Shown here one piece after another: positions 18,851 through 27,478 of a DNA stretch of 64,000 nucleotides. The translations under genes and the position numbers were made by a program. The DNA comes from a bacterium SCSIO 12741 (GTDB lineage Bacteria > Bacteroidota > Bacteroidia > Flavobacteriales_G > Salibacteraceae). The stretch covers positions 3,162,594-3,226,593 of the forward strand of contig CP073749.1 in NCBI GenBank assembly GCA_024398055.1, written 5' to 3'. The notes below the pieces were generated by a model that made no database searches, was not told the DNA's origin, and saw only the letters and a list, made by a program, of their open reading frames with translations. Positions within the stretch are counted from its first letter, which is position 1; every line of letters begins with the position of its first letter.

Positions 18851-20704
18851 ATGGCTCAGGAAGTTCAATACAACGAAGACAACATACGATCCCTTGATTG
18901 GAAAGAACACATTCGAATGCGACCTGGAATGTACATCGGGAAAACCGGTGATGGTTCCGCTGCTGATGATGGGGTTTATATTCTGATCAAGGAGGTGTTG
19001 GACAACTCGATTGACGAGTTTGTCATGGGCAATGGAAAAAATATTGATGTTGCCATTAAAGACAATACCGTAAAGGTGCGGGATTATGGTCGTGGTATTC
19101 CGCTGGGTAAGGTGATCGATTGTGTGTCGAAGATCAATACCGGGGGTAAATACGACTCCAAGGCCTTTAAAAAGTCGGTGGGTTTGAATGGGGTCGGTAC
19201 CAAAGCCGTAAATGCCCTATCAGACTATTTCAAGGTGGAATCCATTCGGGAGGGAAAAATCAAGAGTGCTGAATTTAACCGAGGTGAGTTGACAGAGGAC
19301 CATAATATCCAAGACTCTTCCCTGCGCAGAGGTACTCGAATGACCTTCATTCCCGACAATTCCATTTTCAAAAACTACAAATTCAGACTGGAGTACGTTC
19401 GTAACCTGCTCTGGAACTATGCCTACCTCAACAGAGGCCTGAAGCTGCACATGAATGGAGAGGAGTTTTTCTCCGAAAACGGGCTTCTCGATTTATTGAA
19501 TACAAAGCTTTCTGCAGATCCACTGTATCCTGTTATTCACCTGGTAGGCGAGGATATTGAAGTAGCTATTACTCACACCAATTCTTATGGTGAAGAATAC
19601 TACACCTTCGTAAACGGGCAGTACACTACCCAGGGAGGTACCCACCAGGGGGCTTTCCGTGAAGCCTACGCCAAAGTGGTTCGCGAATTCTTTGGCAAGA
19701 ATTACGAAGCGGTGGACATTCGCTCGGGGCTGGTTGTGGCCGTGAGTGTAAAAGTAATTGAGCCTGTATTTGAATCGCAAACGAAAACGAAATTAGGAAG
19801 TACCGAAATTGAGCCAGGTGGAAAGTCTATGCGGGCTTTTGTTTCTGATTTCATGTCCAGGGAACTGGATAATTTCTTCCACAAGAACCCAGCTGTGGTT
19901 GAGCCCCTGCAACGCAAAATCCTGCAAAGTGAGCGTGAGCGTAAGGACATGGCGGGAATTCGCAAATTGGCCCGAAAGCGCGCCAAAGAGGTTTCTCTGC
20001 ACAACAAGAAGCTTCGGGATTGCAAGGTTCACCTGAACGATAAAAAAGATGATCCTCTCAAGCTCGAAACTACCTTGTTCATTACGGAGGGAGATTCGGC
20101 ATCCGGATCCATTACCAAAGCGAGAAATGTAAAAACACAGGCCGTATTTAGCCTCAAGGGTAAGCCTCTTAATTCTTTTGGCCTCACCAAAAAGATTGTT
20201 TACCAAAACGAAGAGTTTAATCTTTTGCAGGCCGCTCTCAACATTGAAGAGGGCTTAGAAGGACTTCGCTACAACAACGTAGTTATCGCAACGGATGCGG
20301 ATGTAGATGGTATGCATATTCGCCTGTTGATGATCACTTTCTTCCTCCAGTTTTTCCCAGATCTGGTAAAGGCCGGGCACTTGTATGTTTTGGAAACACC
20401 TCTGTTTCGGGTTAGAAACAAGCAGAAGACAATCTATTGCTATTCCGACGAGGAAAAAGAATTGGCCATTGCCGAGTTAAAAGGAAAACCCGAGATTACC
20501 CGATTTAAAGGTTTGGGAGAGATTTCGCCAGACGAGTTCAAAGGGTTTATTGGATCTGATGTAAGACTGGATCCTGTGATCATTGGTAACGATACCGGTA
20601 TCCACCCCTTGTTAACTTTCTACATGGGCAAGAATACGCCCGACCGTCAGAAATTTATCATCGAAAACCTCAAAGTAGAAAAGGACCTGGTGGATGAAAA
20701 GTAA
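18851..20704 (+). CDS. parE: DNA topoisomerase IV subunit B
   Basis: This 617-residue type IIA topoisomerase ATPase subunit has a GHKL ATP-binding domain (about residues 1-220; [36 protein letters not shown]), a transducer domain, and a TOPRIM domain with ITEGDSASG (about 411) and [10 protein letters not shown] (about 482). Its compact length and its neighbour parC indicate topoisomerase IV rather than gyrase. ATG at 18851 (MAQEVQ) is preferred to an upstream frame lacking homology. The 3' end overlaps the next gene by 11 bases. It decatenates daughter chromosomes together with ParC. Confidence 0.95.
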   Translation: MAQEVQYNEDNIRSLDWKEHIRMRPGMYIGKTGDGSAADDGVYILIKEVLDNSIDEFVMGNGKNIDVAIKDNTVKVRDYGRGIPLGKVIDCVSKINTGGKYDSKAFKKSVGLNGVGTKAVNALSDYFKVESIREGKIKSAEFNRGELTEDHNIQDSSLRRGTRMTFIPDNSIFKNYKFRLEYVRNLLWNYAYLNRGLKLHMNGEEFFSENGLLDLLNTKLSADPLYPVIHLVGEDIEVAITHTNSYGEEYYTFVNGQYTTQGGTHQGAFREAYAKVVREFFGKNYEAVDIRSGLVVAVSVKVIEPVFESQTKTKLGSTEIEPGGKSMRAFVSDFMSRELDNFFHKNPAVVEPLQRKILQSERERKDMAGIRKLARKRAKEVSLHNKKLRDCKVHLNDKKDDPLKLETTLFITEGDSASGSITKARNVKTQAVFSLKGKPLNSFGLTKKIVYQNEEFNLLQAALNIEEGLEGLRYNNVVIATDADVDGMHIRLLMITFFLQFFPDLVKAGHLYVLETPLFRVRNKQKTIYCYSDEEKELAIAELKGKPEITRFKGLGEISPDEFKGFIGSDVRLDPVIIGNDTGIHPLLTFYMGKNTPDRQKFIIENLKVEKDLVDEK

Positions 20705-21188
20705 ATGGGGGCTAATAGTGTTGATGCTCGCCTTGGTTTTGGGGAGTTGCAAAAACACCGAAGTGGCTCCAGAATCTAATCAGACGGCTACTTCTCAGGA
20801 AAAGGAGACTTCAACACCCAAGGAAATAGCACTTCCGAATGGGAGCTGGCAACTTGTGGCCGTTATGGATGCAGGAGAGTTGATGGATATTCCTTACTCC
20901 GAATGGAAAGTGAAATTGAATTTTCCTCCTGAAGGCCAAGGCAACGTTGGTATCAAATCACCTTGCAATTCGGGTGGTTGTGGCTACACAGCCAAATCGG
21001 GTAGTATTCAATTCAACACCAATTGTTTCTTCACGGAAATGTATTGTGAAGAAGAACAGCGAAATATCTGGCAGAATAAATTAGTCGCCTACCTCCATAA
21101 AATAACCTCCTATGAGTTTGCTGAGGATGGCAATTACCTCTACTTAAATGGTTTACAAACCCAATTAAAATTTGTTGCTGAAGAATGA
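20694..21188 (+). CDS. META/HslJ-like lipoprotein
   Basis: The 164-residue product has a lipoprotein signal (lipobox LVLGSCKN, Cys about residue 19), a Thr/Ser/Glu linker and a META-type domain (about 50-162) containing NGSWQLVAV and the cysteine pair [14 protein letters not shown]/HslJ domains are small extracytoplasmic folds of uncertain role. The gene overlaps parE by 11 bases and shares an ATGA overlap with the MORN/TonB gene, so it is transcribed and translated with parE. Why an envelope lipoprotein sits between topoisomerase genes is not clear from sequence. Confidence 0.82.
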   Translation: MKSKWGLIVLMLALVLGSCKNTEVAPESNQTATSQEKETSTPKEIALPNGSWQLVAVMDAGELMDIPYSEWKVKLNFPPEGQGNVGIKSPCNSGGCGYTAKSGSIQFNTNCFFTEMYCEEEQRNIWQNKLVAYLHKITSYEFAEDGNYLYLNGLQTQLKFVAEE

Positions 21189-21886
21189 TCCGACCACTCA
21201 TTGCTTTTATTCTATTCGTTTCTCTGTGTGCACCAACCCTGGCACAGCGTAAAATTTGGTTCGACCGAAATTGGGACCGTCTTCCTACATCTAAGGATGC
21301 GATGTACTATCGCCTTTGGGAAGGAGAAGAAGGGAATTACCTGATAAAAGATTACTACCGTTCCGGAGAACTTCAAATGGAGGGACGATCCAAAACCATT
21401 GAGCCTACGCACTTATTTGGTGAGGTAGTTTTCTACTTCAAAAACGGACAGATTGATGAGATAGGGGTATATGAAGAAGACAACCGAATTGGAGAGTGGA
21501 TTTATTACTACGATCACGGTGGTGAATATGCCAAAGGAGAATTTTTGGAAGGTAACAAGACTGGCGTTTGGGAATACTACAACGATTCTGGAGCGGTAGA
21601 AAGTAAGGGTGAGTTTTTAGAGGGCAAGTCCCAGGGTATTTGGACCTACTTTTATGACAATGGCCAGATCGAATCCTCGGGGCTTTTGAAAAGGGTGAGC
21701 TTATCGGAGATTGGAAAACCTACTACGAAAGTGGTGCTCTTAAATCAGAATACAGTTGCGAAAAAGATGCCTATCATGGACCTTTTACCGGTTATTTTGA
21801 AGATGGGACCAAACGCCTTCTTGCTCAGTTTGAAGAGTCCAACCGAAATGGTGAGTGGGTGCTGCACTTTGAAAATGGGAAAGTGA
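21185..21886 (+). CDS. MORN-repeat (YwqK-type) protein, N-terminal part before a frameshift
   Basis: Signal peptide (ending TLAQ) followed by MORN-variant repeats (GEFLEGNKTGVWEYYNDSG, GEFLEGKSQGIWTYFYDNG). The homologous part stops at about residue 166. The last 68 residues or so (SLSEIGKP onward) are out-of-frame translation. Repeat coding resumes one frame back at 21683 and runs into the next entry. Restoring one G in the GGGG at 21679-21682 joins both parts into a single protein of about 542 residues ending in a TonB C-terminal domain. Confidence 0.75.
   Translation: MIRPLIAFILFVSLCAPTLAQRKIWFDRNWDRLPTSKDAMYYRLWEGEEGNYLIKDYYRSGELQMEGRSKTIEPTHLFGEVVFYFKNGQIDEIGVYEEDNRIGEWIYYYDHGGEYAKGEFLEGNKTGVWEYYNDSGAVESKGEFLEGKSQGIWTYFYDNGQIESSGLLKRVSLSEIGKPTTKVVLLNQNTVAKKMPIMDLLPVILKMGPNAFLLSLKSPTEMVSGCCTLKMGK
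21679..21682 (+). other. frameshift site in the MORN/TonB gene
   Basis: Within TCGGGGCTTTTG the reading frame changes by -1. One extra G would read Ser-Gly-Ala-Phe-Glu-Lys-Gly and continue the MORN repeat. This may be a consensus error, a real mutation, a phase-variable tract or recoding. Confidence 0.75.
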
Positions 21887-22812
21887 AGTTATCGGGAGCC
21901 TATGATGAAGGTGACCGGACCGGAATCTGGACTCAAAACTATTCGGATGGGCAAACTGCATTTACCTTGAATTACAAAAAGGGTGCAGCAGATGGATTGC
22001 AGATTTGGTACCACCCGAATGGCCAAAAGGCAGCTGAGGTGCAATACAAGAAAGGCGAGCAAAAGGATTACAGCCTCTGGGACGAAACTGGGCAATCGCT
22101 GAATAAGGAATTACTCGAAAAGCCAAAATTGAAATCGGCGGACGAATTGTGGGAATGGGTATCCCAAAACACAGAAGAAGGATTTACTGCCGTGGATGAT
22201 TATTCTGGTTATTCCATTCATATTTCACCTCAAGGAAAGGTAGATAGCGTTGTGATTCTGGATAGCAGTGATGTAAAAACCGATCAAGCGATTAAGAACG
22301 CTTTGCTCGAAACTGAATGGGAGCCGGGCTTTAGTTTTGGAATGAACGCGCCGTCAGTGGTGAAGGTTAAGTTTTACATCCGCTCCGCTCGGGTAGTTTC
22401 CGAATTGCAAGTCATGTATTCCATAAGCCATGATACCTACGGTACATTCAAACTCTATCCCGATTTGAAGAATGGGAAATCTCAACCCAAGTTGTATACG
22501 ATTGTGGAAGAGATGCCTTATTTTCCTGGGGGAAATCAAGCTATGTTTGAGTGGTTGGGCAGCAATACCCGCTACCCTGAAAAGGCCCGCAAAAATGGCG
22601 ATCAGGGAACCGTTTATGTCACCTTTGTAGTGGACCAGGATGGAATGGTGGTGGATGCCCGAATCCTGAAAGGGGTGAGCAAAGCATTGGATAAGGAAGC
22701 TCTAAGAGTGGTTAACAATATGCCTGCCTGGACTCCAGGTAGACAAAGGGGAAAGGCAGTAAAGGTACAATTCAACCTTCCCATTCGATTTTATTTAAGA
22801 GAAAAAAACTGA
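21859..22812 (+). CDS. MORN-repeat / TonB C-terminal domain protein, C-terminal part
   Basis: The frame is in fact coding from about 21683 and continues the MORN repeats (GAYDEGDRTGIWTQNYSDG, KGAADGLQIWYHPNG). A linker region (about 22130-22400) and a TonB C-terminal domain follow (about 22500-22800; GTVYVTFVVDQDGMV, MPAWTPGRQRGK). Soluble TonB-domain proteins of this type are common in Bacteroidota and probably act in the periplasm. GTG at 21859 is only the first standard start in this frame and is unlikely to be the true one. parC starts 19 bases downstream. Confidence 0.75.
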   Translation: MLHFENGKVKLSGAYDEGDRTGIWTQNYSDGQTAFTLNYKKGAADGLQIWYHPNGQKAAEVQYKKGEQKDYSLWDETGQSLNKELLEKPKLKSADELWEWVSQNTEEGFTAVDDYSGYSIHISPQGKVDSVVILDSSDVKTDQAIKNALLETEWEPGFSFGMNAPSVVKVKFYIRSARVVSELQVMYSISHDTYGTFKLYPDLKNGKSQPKLYTIVEEMPYFPGGNQAMFEWLGSNTRYPEKARKNGDQGTVYVTFVVDQDGMVVDARILKGVSKALDKEALRVVNNMPAWTPGRQRGKAVKVQFNLPIRFYLREKN

Positions 22813-22831
22813 CCGGGTAGATAATAGAACT

Positions 22832-25800
22832 ATGGCAGATATAGTGGACGAAAACGGCGAAGAAAGAGACGAAGAATTCGAATCTTCTGGTGACATGAGC
22901 CTCGAGGAAGGCAACGTGATTCATGTATCAGGAATGTATGAGGATTGGTTTCTGGATTATGCATCCTATGTAATTCTGGAACGTGCCGTGCCTCACGTAA
23001 ATGACGGTCTTAAGCCCGTACAACGGCGACTCTTACACTCATTGAAGGAGTTGGATGATGGCCGTTTCAACAAGGTGGCCAACGTGGTGGGGAATACCAT
23101 GAAATATCACCCGCACGGAGATGCTTCCATTGCAGATGCATTGGTATCGCTTGGCCAAAAGGATTTGCTTATCGATACCCAGGGTAACTGGGGAAACATA
23201 CTTACTGGAGACCGGGCAGCTGCTCCTCGATACATTGAAGCCCGACTGTCCAAATTTGCCAACGATGTAGTTTTTAATCCAAAAACCACCGAATGGCAGC
23301 TTTCTTATGATGGTAGAAACAAAGAACCAGTTACGCTGCCTGTTAAGTTTCCATTGCTTCTGGCTCAGGGGGTAGAAGGTATTGCTGTAGGTCTTTCGTG
23401 TAAAATTCTTCCACATAACTTCATTGAACTGATCGACGCATCCATCAAGGTGCTGCAAGGAAAGAGCCCTAAAATCTATCCTGACTTCCCTAGTGGAGGT
23501 ATGGCCGATTTTGCCAATTACAACCAAGGTGAACGAGGTGGGAAAGTACGGGTTCGTGCCCGGATCAACGCCTTGGATAAAAAGACCTTGGTGATCAATG
23601 AATTGCCCTACGCCACCACGACCACCTCACTGATCGATTCGATTTTGAAGGCCAATGATAAAGGCAAGATCAAAATCAAGAAGATTGAGGATAACACGGC
23701 TGAATTTGTGGAGATTTTGATTCACCTGGCTCCAGGTGTTTCTCCTGATAAAACAATTGATGCGTTATACGCTTTTACGGATTGTGAAAGTTCCATTTCG
23801 CCCAATGCTGTTATCATTGAGAATGATAAACCACGATTTGTTTCGGTTACCGAGATTCTAAAAGTCAATACGGAATACACCAAGGATCTATTACAATTAG
23901 AACTTGAAATTCGGAAAGGCGAACTTCAGGAACAATGGCACTTTGCCAGCCTTGAGCGTATTTTCATCGAGCAAAAGATCTACATCAAATTCGACGGACT
24001 GACTTATGATGAGGCCATTGTGGTAACCCACAAAGAATTGAAACCGCATATAAAGCACCTTAAGCGGGAAGTAACCGATGAGGATGTGAAGAGGTTGTTG
24101 GAAATCCGGATGCGTCGTATCACTAAACACGATAGCGATAAGGCCGATGAGATTATCCTCAACCTGGAAGAGCAGCTAAAAGAAGTTCAACATCACCTGG
24201 ATCACTTGGTGGAGTTTGCGATTAACTACTTCAAAGAGCTCAAAAGAAAACACAGCGAAGGCCGCGAAAGAAAAACCGAGATTAAGAGTTTCGAAACCAT
24301 TGAGCGTGCCAAGGTAGCCGTAGCCAACGTGAAGCTTTACGTGAACCTAAAAGAAGGATTTGCCGGAACTGCTTTAAAACGGACCGAATCTGAATACGTA
24401 TGCGATTGTTCGGACATTGACGACATCATCGTTATTCGAAAAGATGGCAAAATGATGGTTTCCCGAATTGCAGACAAGGCCTTCTTTGGAAAGGACATTC
24501 TACATATTCAGGTTTGGAAAAAAGGGGATCAGCGTACCACGTATAACTTGATCTATTTTGATGGTAAATCGAAGTATTCTTACGTGAAGCGCTTCAATGT
24601 TACCTCCATTACCCGGGATAAAGAATACGATTTGGCGGGCGGTGATAAAGCGTCCAAAATTCTTTACCTGACGGCCAATCCGAATGGAGAGGCAGAATCG
24701 ATTAAGGTATTGCTGAAGCCTCGTCCCAATGTTAAAAAATTGCGCTTCGATTTTGATTTTGCAGAACTGGCTATCAAGGGTAGGGGAGCTAAAGGAAATA
24801 TTCTGACCAAGCACCTCGTGCACAAAATTGAGCTTAAGGAAGCTGGGATTTCAACCCTAAGTGCCCGCAAAATTTGGTGGGACGATACCGTTTCTCGCTT
24901 GAATTCTGACGGTAGAGGAAAGCTCTTGGGCGAATTTAAGCCGGAAGACAAGATTCTGTCTGTTATGGATTCGGGGCATTATAAGTTATCTCCGCAGTCT
25001 TTGTCCACCCACTTTGATGATGACATGATGCTCATCGAGAAGTATGAGCCCAATCGGGTTTACTCACTCATCTATTACGATGGTGAAAAGGAACAGTATT
25101 ATGTCAAGCGATTTAACCTGGAGGATACGGACAAAAAGACCTTGTTGATTTCTGAACATGAGGACTCTCGAATGGAGTATTTCTCTTCTAAACTGGGAGC
25201 TAAGGTCAAGGTAGAGTTTGACAAACGAAGCAGTACCAAAGAAGACGAAGAAGTGGTGTTGCATGAGTTTATCAGCGTTAAAGGCCAGAAAGCTCAAGGT
25301 AACCGTTTGACTACCCAAAAGGTAAAGGCGATTGTAGGTTTAGATCCAATAGAAATGGAAGAAGACCTGGGAGAGCAGCCAGCTGATGAAGAGGTACCTG
25401 ATAATCCAGAGAATCCGGAAGTGCAAGACAATGCGGCTAAACCTGAATCAGAAGAGGAAAAAGCCCCTTCTTTAAAAAACTCAGTGGCGGAAGTAACTCC
25501 GGTTAAACCTAAAGCTCCTGCTAAACCTAAGGTGGTGAAGGAGACTCCAAAGGCAGTACCTAAACCTGCAGCGCCAAAGGCAGAAGCGCCGAAAGTAGCA
25601 CCTCCGAAAGAAGAGCCTAAGGCGGCAGAACCCAAAAAAGTGGCGCCCAAGAAGGAAGTACCTAAGAAGGCAGTTCCGAAGCCCGAAGCTCCAAAAAAAG
25701 AAGCCCCTAAGGTGAAGGCAACACCGAAGCCTACACCGAAAGAGGAAGAGCCACCGGTGGTGGAAGCCAAGGAGCCTGAGTCTGCACCGGAATCGAAAGG

Positions 25801-25861
25801 TGATGATGACGATCAAGGAATTCCACCCGAAGGCCCTGTCCAAATTACCTTGGATTTCTGA
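22832..25861 (+). CDS. parC: DNA topoisomerase IV subunit A with long Lys/Pro/Ala tail
   Basis: The 1009-residue protein has the type IIA breakage-reunion core: PVQRRLLHS, GNTMKYHPHGD and the catalytic tyrosine in AAAPRYIEARLS (Tyr134). A coiled-coil gate (about 380-470) and a beta-propeller-like C-terminal region (about 500-840) follow. After this comes a tail of some 165 residues: an acidic stretch, then about 100 residues of KPxAPK-type low complexity, an acidic cluster, and the end QITLDF. The tail resembles histone H1- or TolA-like disordered basic segments and may bind DNA or a partner. ParC cleaves and religates DNA with ParE. Confidence 0.95.
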   Translation: MADIVDENGEERDEEFESSGDMSLEEGNVIHVSGMYEDWFLDYASYVILERAVPHVNDGLKPVQRRLLHSLKELDDGRFNKVANVVGNTMKYHPHGDASIADALVSLGQKDLLIDTQGNWGNILTGDRAAAPRYIEARLSKFANDVVFNPKTTEWQLSYDGRNKEPVTLPVKFPLLLAQGVEGIAVGLSCKILPHNFIELIDASIKVLQGKSPKIYPDFPSGGMADFANYNQGERGGKVRVRARINALDKKTLVINELPYATTTTSLIDSILKANDKGKIKIKKIEDNTAEFVEILIHLAPGVSPDKTIDALYAFTDCESSISPNAVIIENDKPRFVSVTEILKVNTEYTKDLLQLELEIRKGELQEQWHFASLERIFIEQKIYIKFDGLTYDEAIVVTHKELKPHIKHLKREVTDEDVKRLLEIRMRRITKHDSDKADEIILNLEEQLKEVQHHLDHLVEFAINYFKELKRKHSEGRERKTEIKSFETIERAKVAVANVKLYVNLKEGFAGTALKRTESEYVCDCSDIDDIIVIRKDGKMMVSRIADKAFFGKDILHIQVWKKGDQRTTYNLIYFDGKSKYSYVKRFNVTSITRDKEYDLAGGDKASKILYLTANPNGEAESIKVLLKPRPNVKKLRFDFDFAELAIKGRGAKGNILTKHLVHKIELKEAGISTLSARKIWWDDTVSRLNSDGRGKLLGEFKPEDKILSVMDSGHYKLSPQSLSTHFDDDMMLIEKYEPNRVYSLIYYDGEKEQYYVKRFNLEDTDKKTLLISEHEDSRMEYFSSKLGAKVKVEFDKRSSTKEDEEVVLHEFISVKGQKAQGNRLTTQKVKAIVGLDPIEMEEDLGEQPADEEVPDNPENPEVQDNAAKPESEEEKAPSLKNSVAEVTPVKPKAPAKPKVVKETPKAVPKPAAPKAEAPKVAPPKEEPKAAEPKKVAPKKEVPKKAVPKPEAPKKEAPKVKATPKPTPKEEEPPVVEAKEPESAPESKGDDDDQGIPPEGPVQITLDF

Positions 25862-25939
25862 TCCTTTATGTGGGCTGGGTGTAGGTTTGATTGGAATGGA
25901 TGTGCCGTGCCCAATGCTCGATCGGTTTCAAGAAACGTT

Positions 25940-27469
25940 ATGCTTAGATCCTTTGTAGCTGTTCTAATTGGACTTGGTCTTTTCGGTTGTCAATCGAATA
26001 GTCCGAATTTGGATCCCTACGAACAGGTTATTCAGATGCCTGATTCACTATATAGGAACTGGTTATCTGCTCAATTGGATGCGGAAATGATTTGGGAAAC
26101 GCCCAATCAGAAGCAAGCGTCAAAGGCTTATTTGGAAGATTTGGCCATATTACGCCGATCATTGGATGAGGCTCAGACAGGAATGTATCGATTTTGTACA
26201 CCGGCTCAAATAGATTCCCTCTTTTTAAAGGCTCGAAAAGACCTCCAGGATTCAGCCAGTTACCTCGAATTTTTCAACGCAGTGGCGCCGGTCTTCGCTT
26301 TGATGGGAAACTCGCATTCAGGAGTTGGGCACAGCAAGGCTTACAAGGCCTTCCGAAAAGAACAATTGAAGTTTATCCCGCTCAAGTTTGTAGTGAGCAA
26401 CGAGAGGTTGTATGTTCGATCCAACCTTTCTGCTGACACTTTGATTCAGCCCGGATTTGAGGTATTGGAGATTAATGGTCAATCCTTTTCCGAATTGGCG
26501 AATCAAATGAAGGAGTCCATCACGTCGGATGGTAAGAACCAATCGTTGAAGTGGCAGATCATTCAAGATTATTTTCCCCATGCTTATTCCAATTTTATTG
26601 GGCAGCCAGAGGTATTTGATATCCTATGTCAGAATTCTCAGGGGGAAAAGATGACTCTGAAATTACCTGCCATGCCTAAACCTTATCTGGATTCGGTAGC
26701 GAAACTTCAGCCCGGAATAGACCGTCCCTTTGTCTCATTCAATTACGACTGGATAGATTCATTGAACACATCCATACTAACGATTGGTTCATTCAACAAA
26801 AAGGTTCTTACCTATACCGGTGTACGTTTTGAGGAACAGCTAAGGAGCACATTTTCCATTATTAAGAATAAAGGGCATCAAAAGCTCATCTTGGATCTAA
26901 GAGATAATTCAGGAGGTTGGACCGGCTATGGTCGGTATTTAGTTTCCTATTTGGTGAACCAACCAATCGACTACATTGATGCCGTTTATGTGAAGAAAAA
27001 GGAAGATTTTGCATTTGAAGCCTTGATTCAAAATCCGGCGGGAATAGAGGATACGATGAATTTTGTTGCTCAGTCGGGTGGTCTTTTGCGATGGGAGAAT
27101 TACCCGAATCAAAAAATCAGTGAAGTGGCTGAAAATCATTTTGAAGGGCAATTGGTGGTATTGACCAATGGGTCCACCATGTCATGTGCTGGAGTTGTTT
27201 CGGCTTTGCTTAAGGAAAATACACAGGCTCTTTTCATTGGAGAAGAAAGTGGTGTGGCCGCTCAAGGTACCGATGGTATAACCCTGTCTATGCGTCTGCC
27301 TCATTCGCAATTGGGAGTCACCCTTTCATTGGGAATGTACGTGTTGGCCACTCAAAGCGAAAGTCCTGATCGTGGAGTATTTCCCGACGTTTTTATTCAG
27401 GCACGTCCCGAAGAATTATTTTTGGGTAATGATCCGGTATTGGAGTTCGCTCTTACCGAATTGAAATAA
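25940..27469 (+). CDS. S41-family peptidase lipoprotein
   Basis: ATG at 25940 gives a lipoprotein signal (GLFGCQS, Cys about residue 15). An upstream frame from 25868 would bury it. An N-terminal helical region is followed by a PDZ-like part (about 160-230) and the S41 catalytic core (about 270-500): LRDNSGGW, then TNGSTMSCAG with the likely nucleophile serine, then FIGEESGV. The lysine of classical C-terminal processing proteases is not seen after the serine. The pattern is nearer the tricorn/IRBP-type S41 branch frequent in Bacteroidota. Substrates are unknown. It starts 78 bases after parC and is 9 bases from the next gene. Confidence 0.88.
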   Translation: MLRSFVAVLIGLGLFGCQSNSPNLDPYEQVIQMPDSLYRNWLSAQLDAEMIWETPNQKQASKAYLEDLAILRRSLDEAQTGMYRFCTPAQIDSLFLKARKDLQDSASYLEFFNAVAPVFALMGNSHSGVGHSKAYKAFRKEQLKFIPLKFVVSNERLYVRSNLSADTLIQPGFEVLEINGQSFSELANQMKESITSDGKNQSLKWQIIQDYFPHAYSNFIGQPEVFDILCQNSQGEKMTLKLPAMPKPYLDSVAKLQPGIDRPFVSFNYDWIDSLNTSILTIGSFNKKVLTYTGVRFEEQLRSTFSIIKNKGHQKLILDLRDNSGGWTGYGRYLVSYLVNQPIDYIDAVYVKKKEDFAFEALIQNPAGIEDTMNFVAQSGGLLRWENYPNQKISEVAENHFEGQLVVLTNGSTMSCAGVVSALLKENTQALFIGEESGVAAQGTDGITLSMRLPHSQLGVTLSLGMYVLATQSESPDRGVFPDVFIQARPEELFLGNDPVLEFALTELK

Positions 27470-27478
27470 ACCAAAGAA

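Noticed and set aside
25294-25770. Antisense open frame rich in Gly, Phe and Ser opposite the parC tail
   Set aside because: Its low complexity is the reverse reading of the Lys/Pro/Ala repeats.
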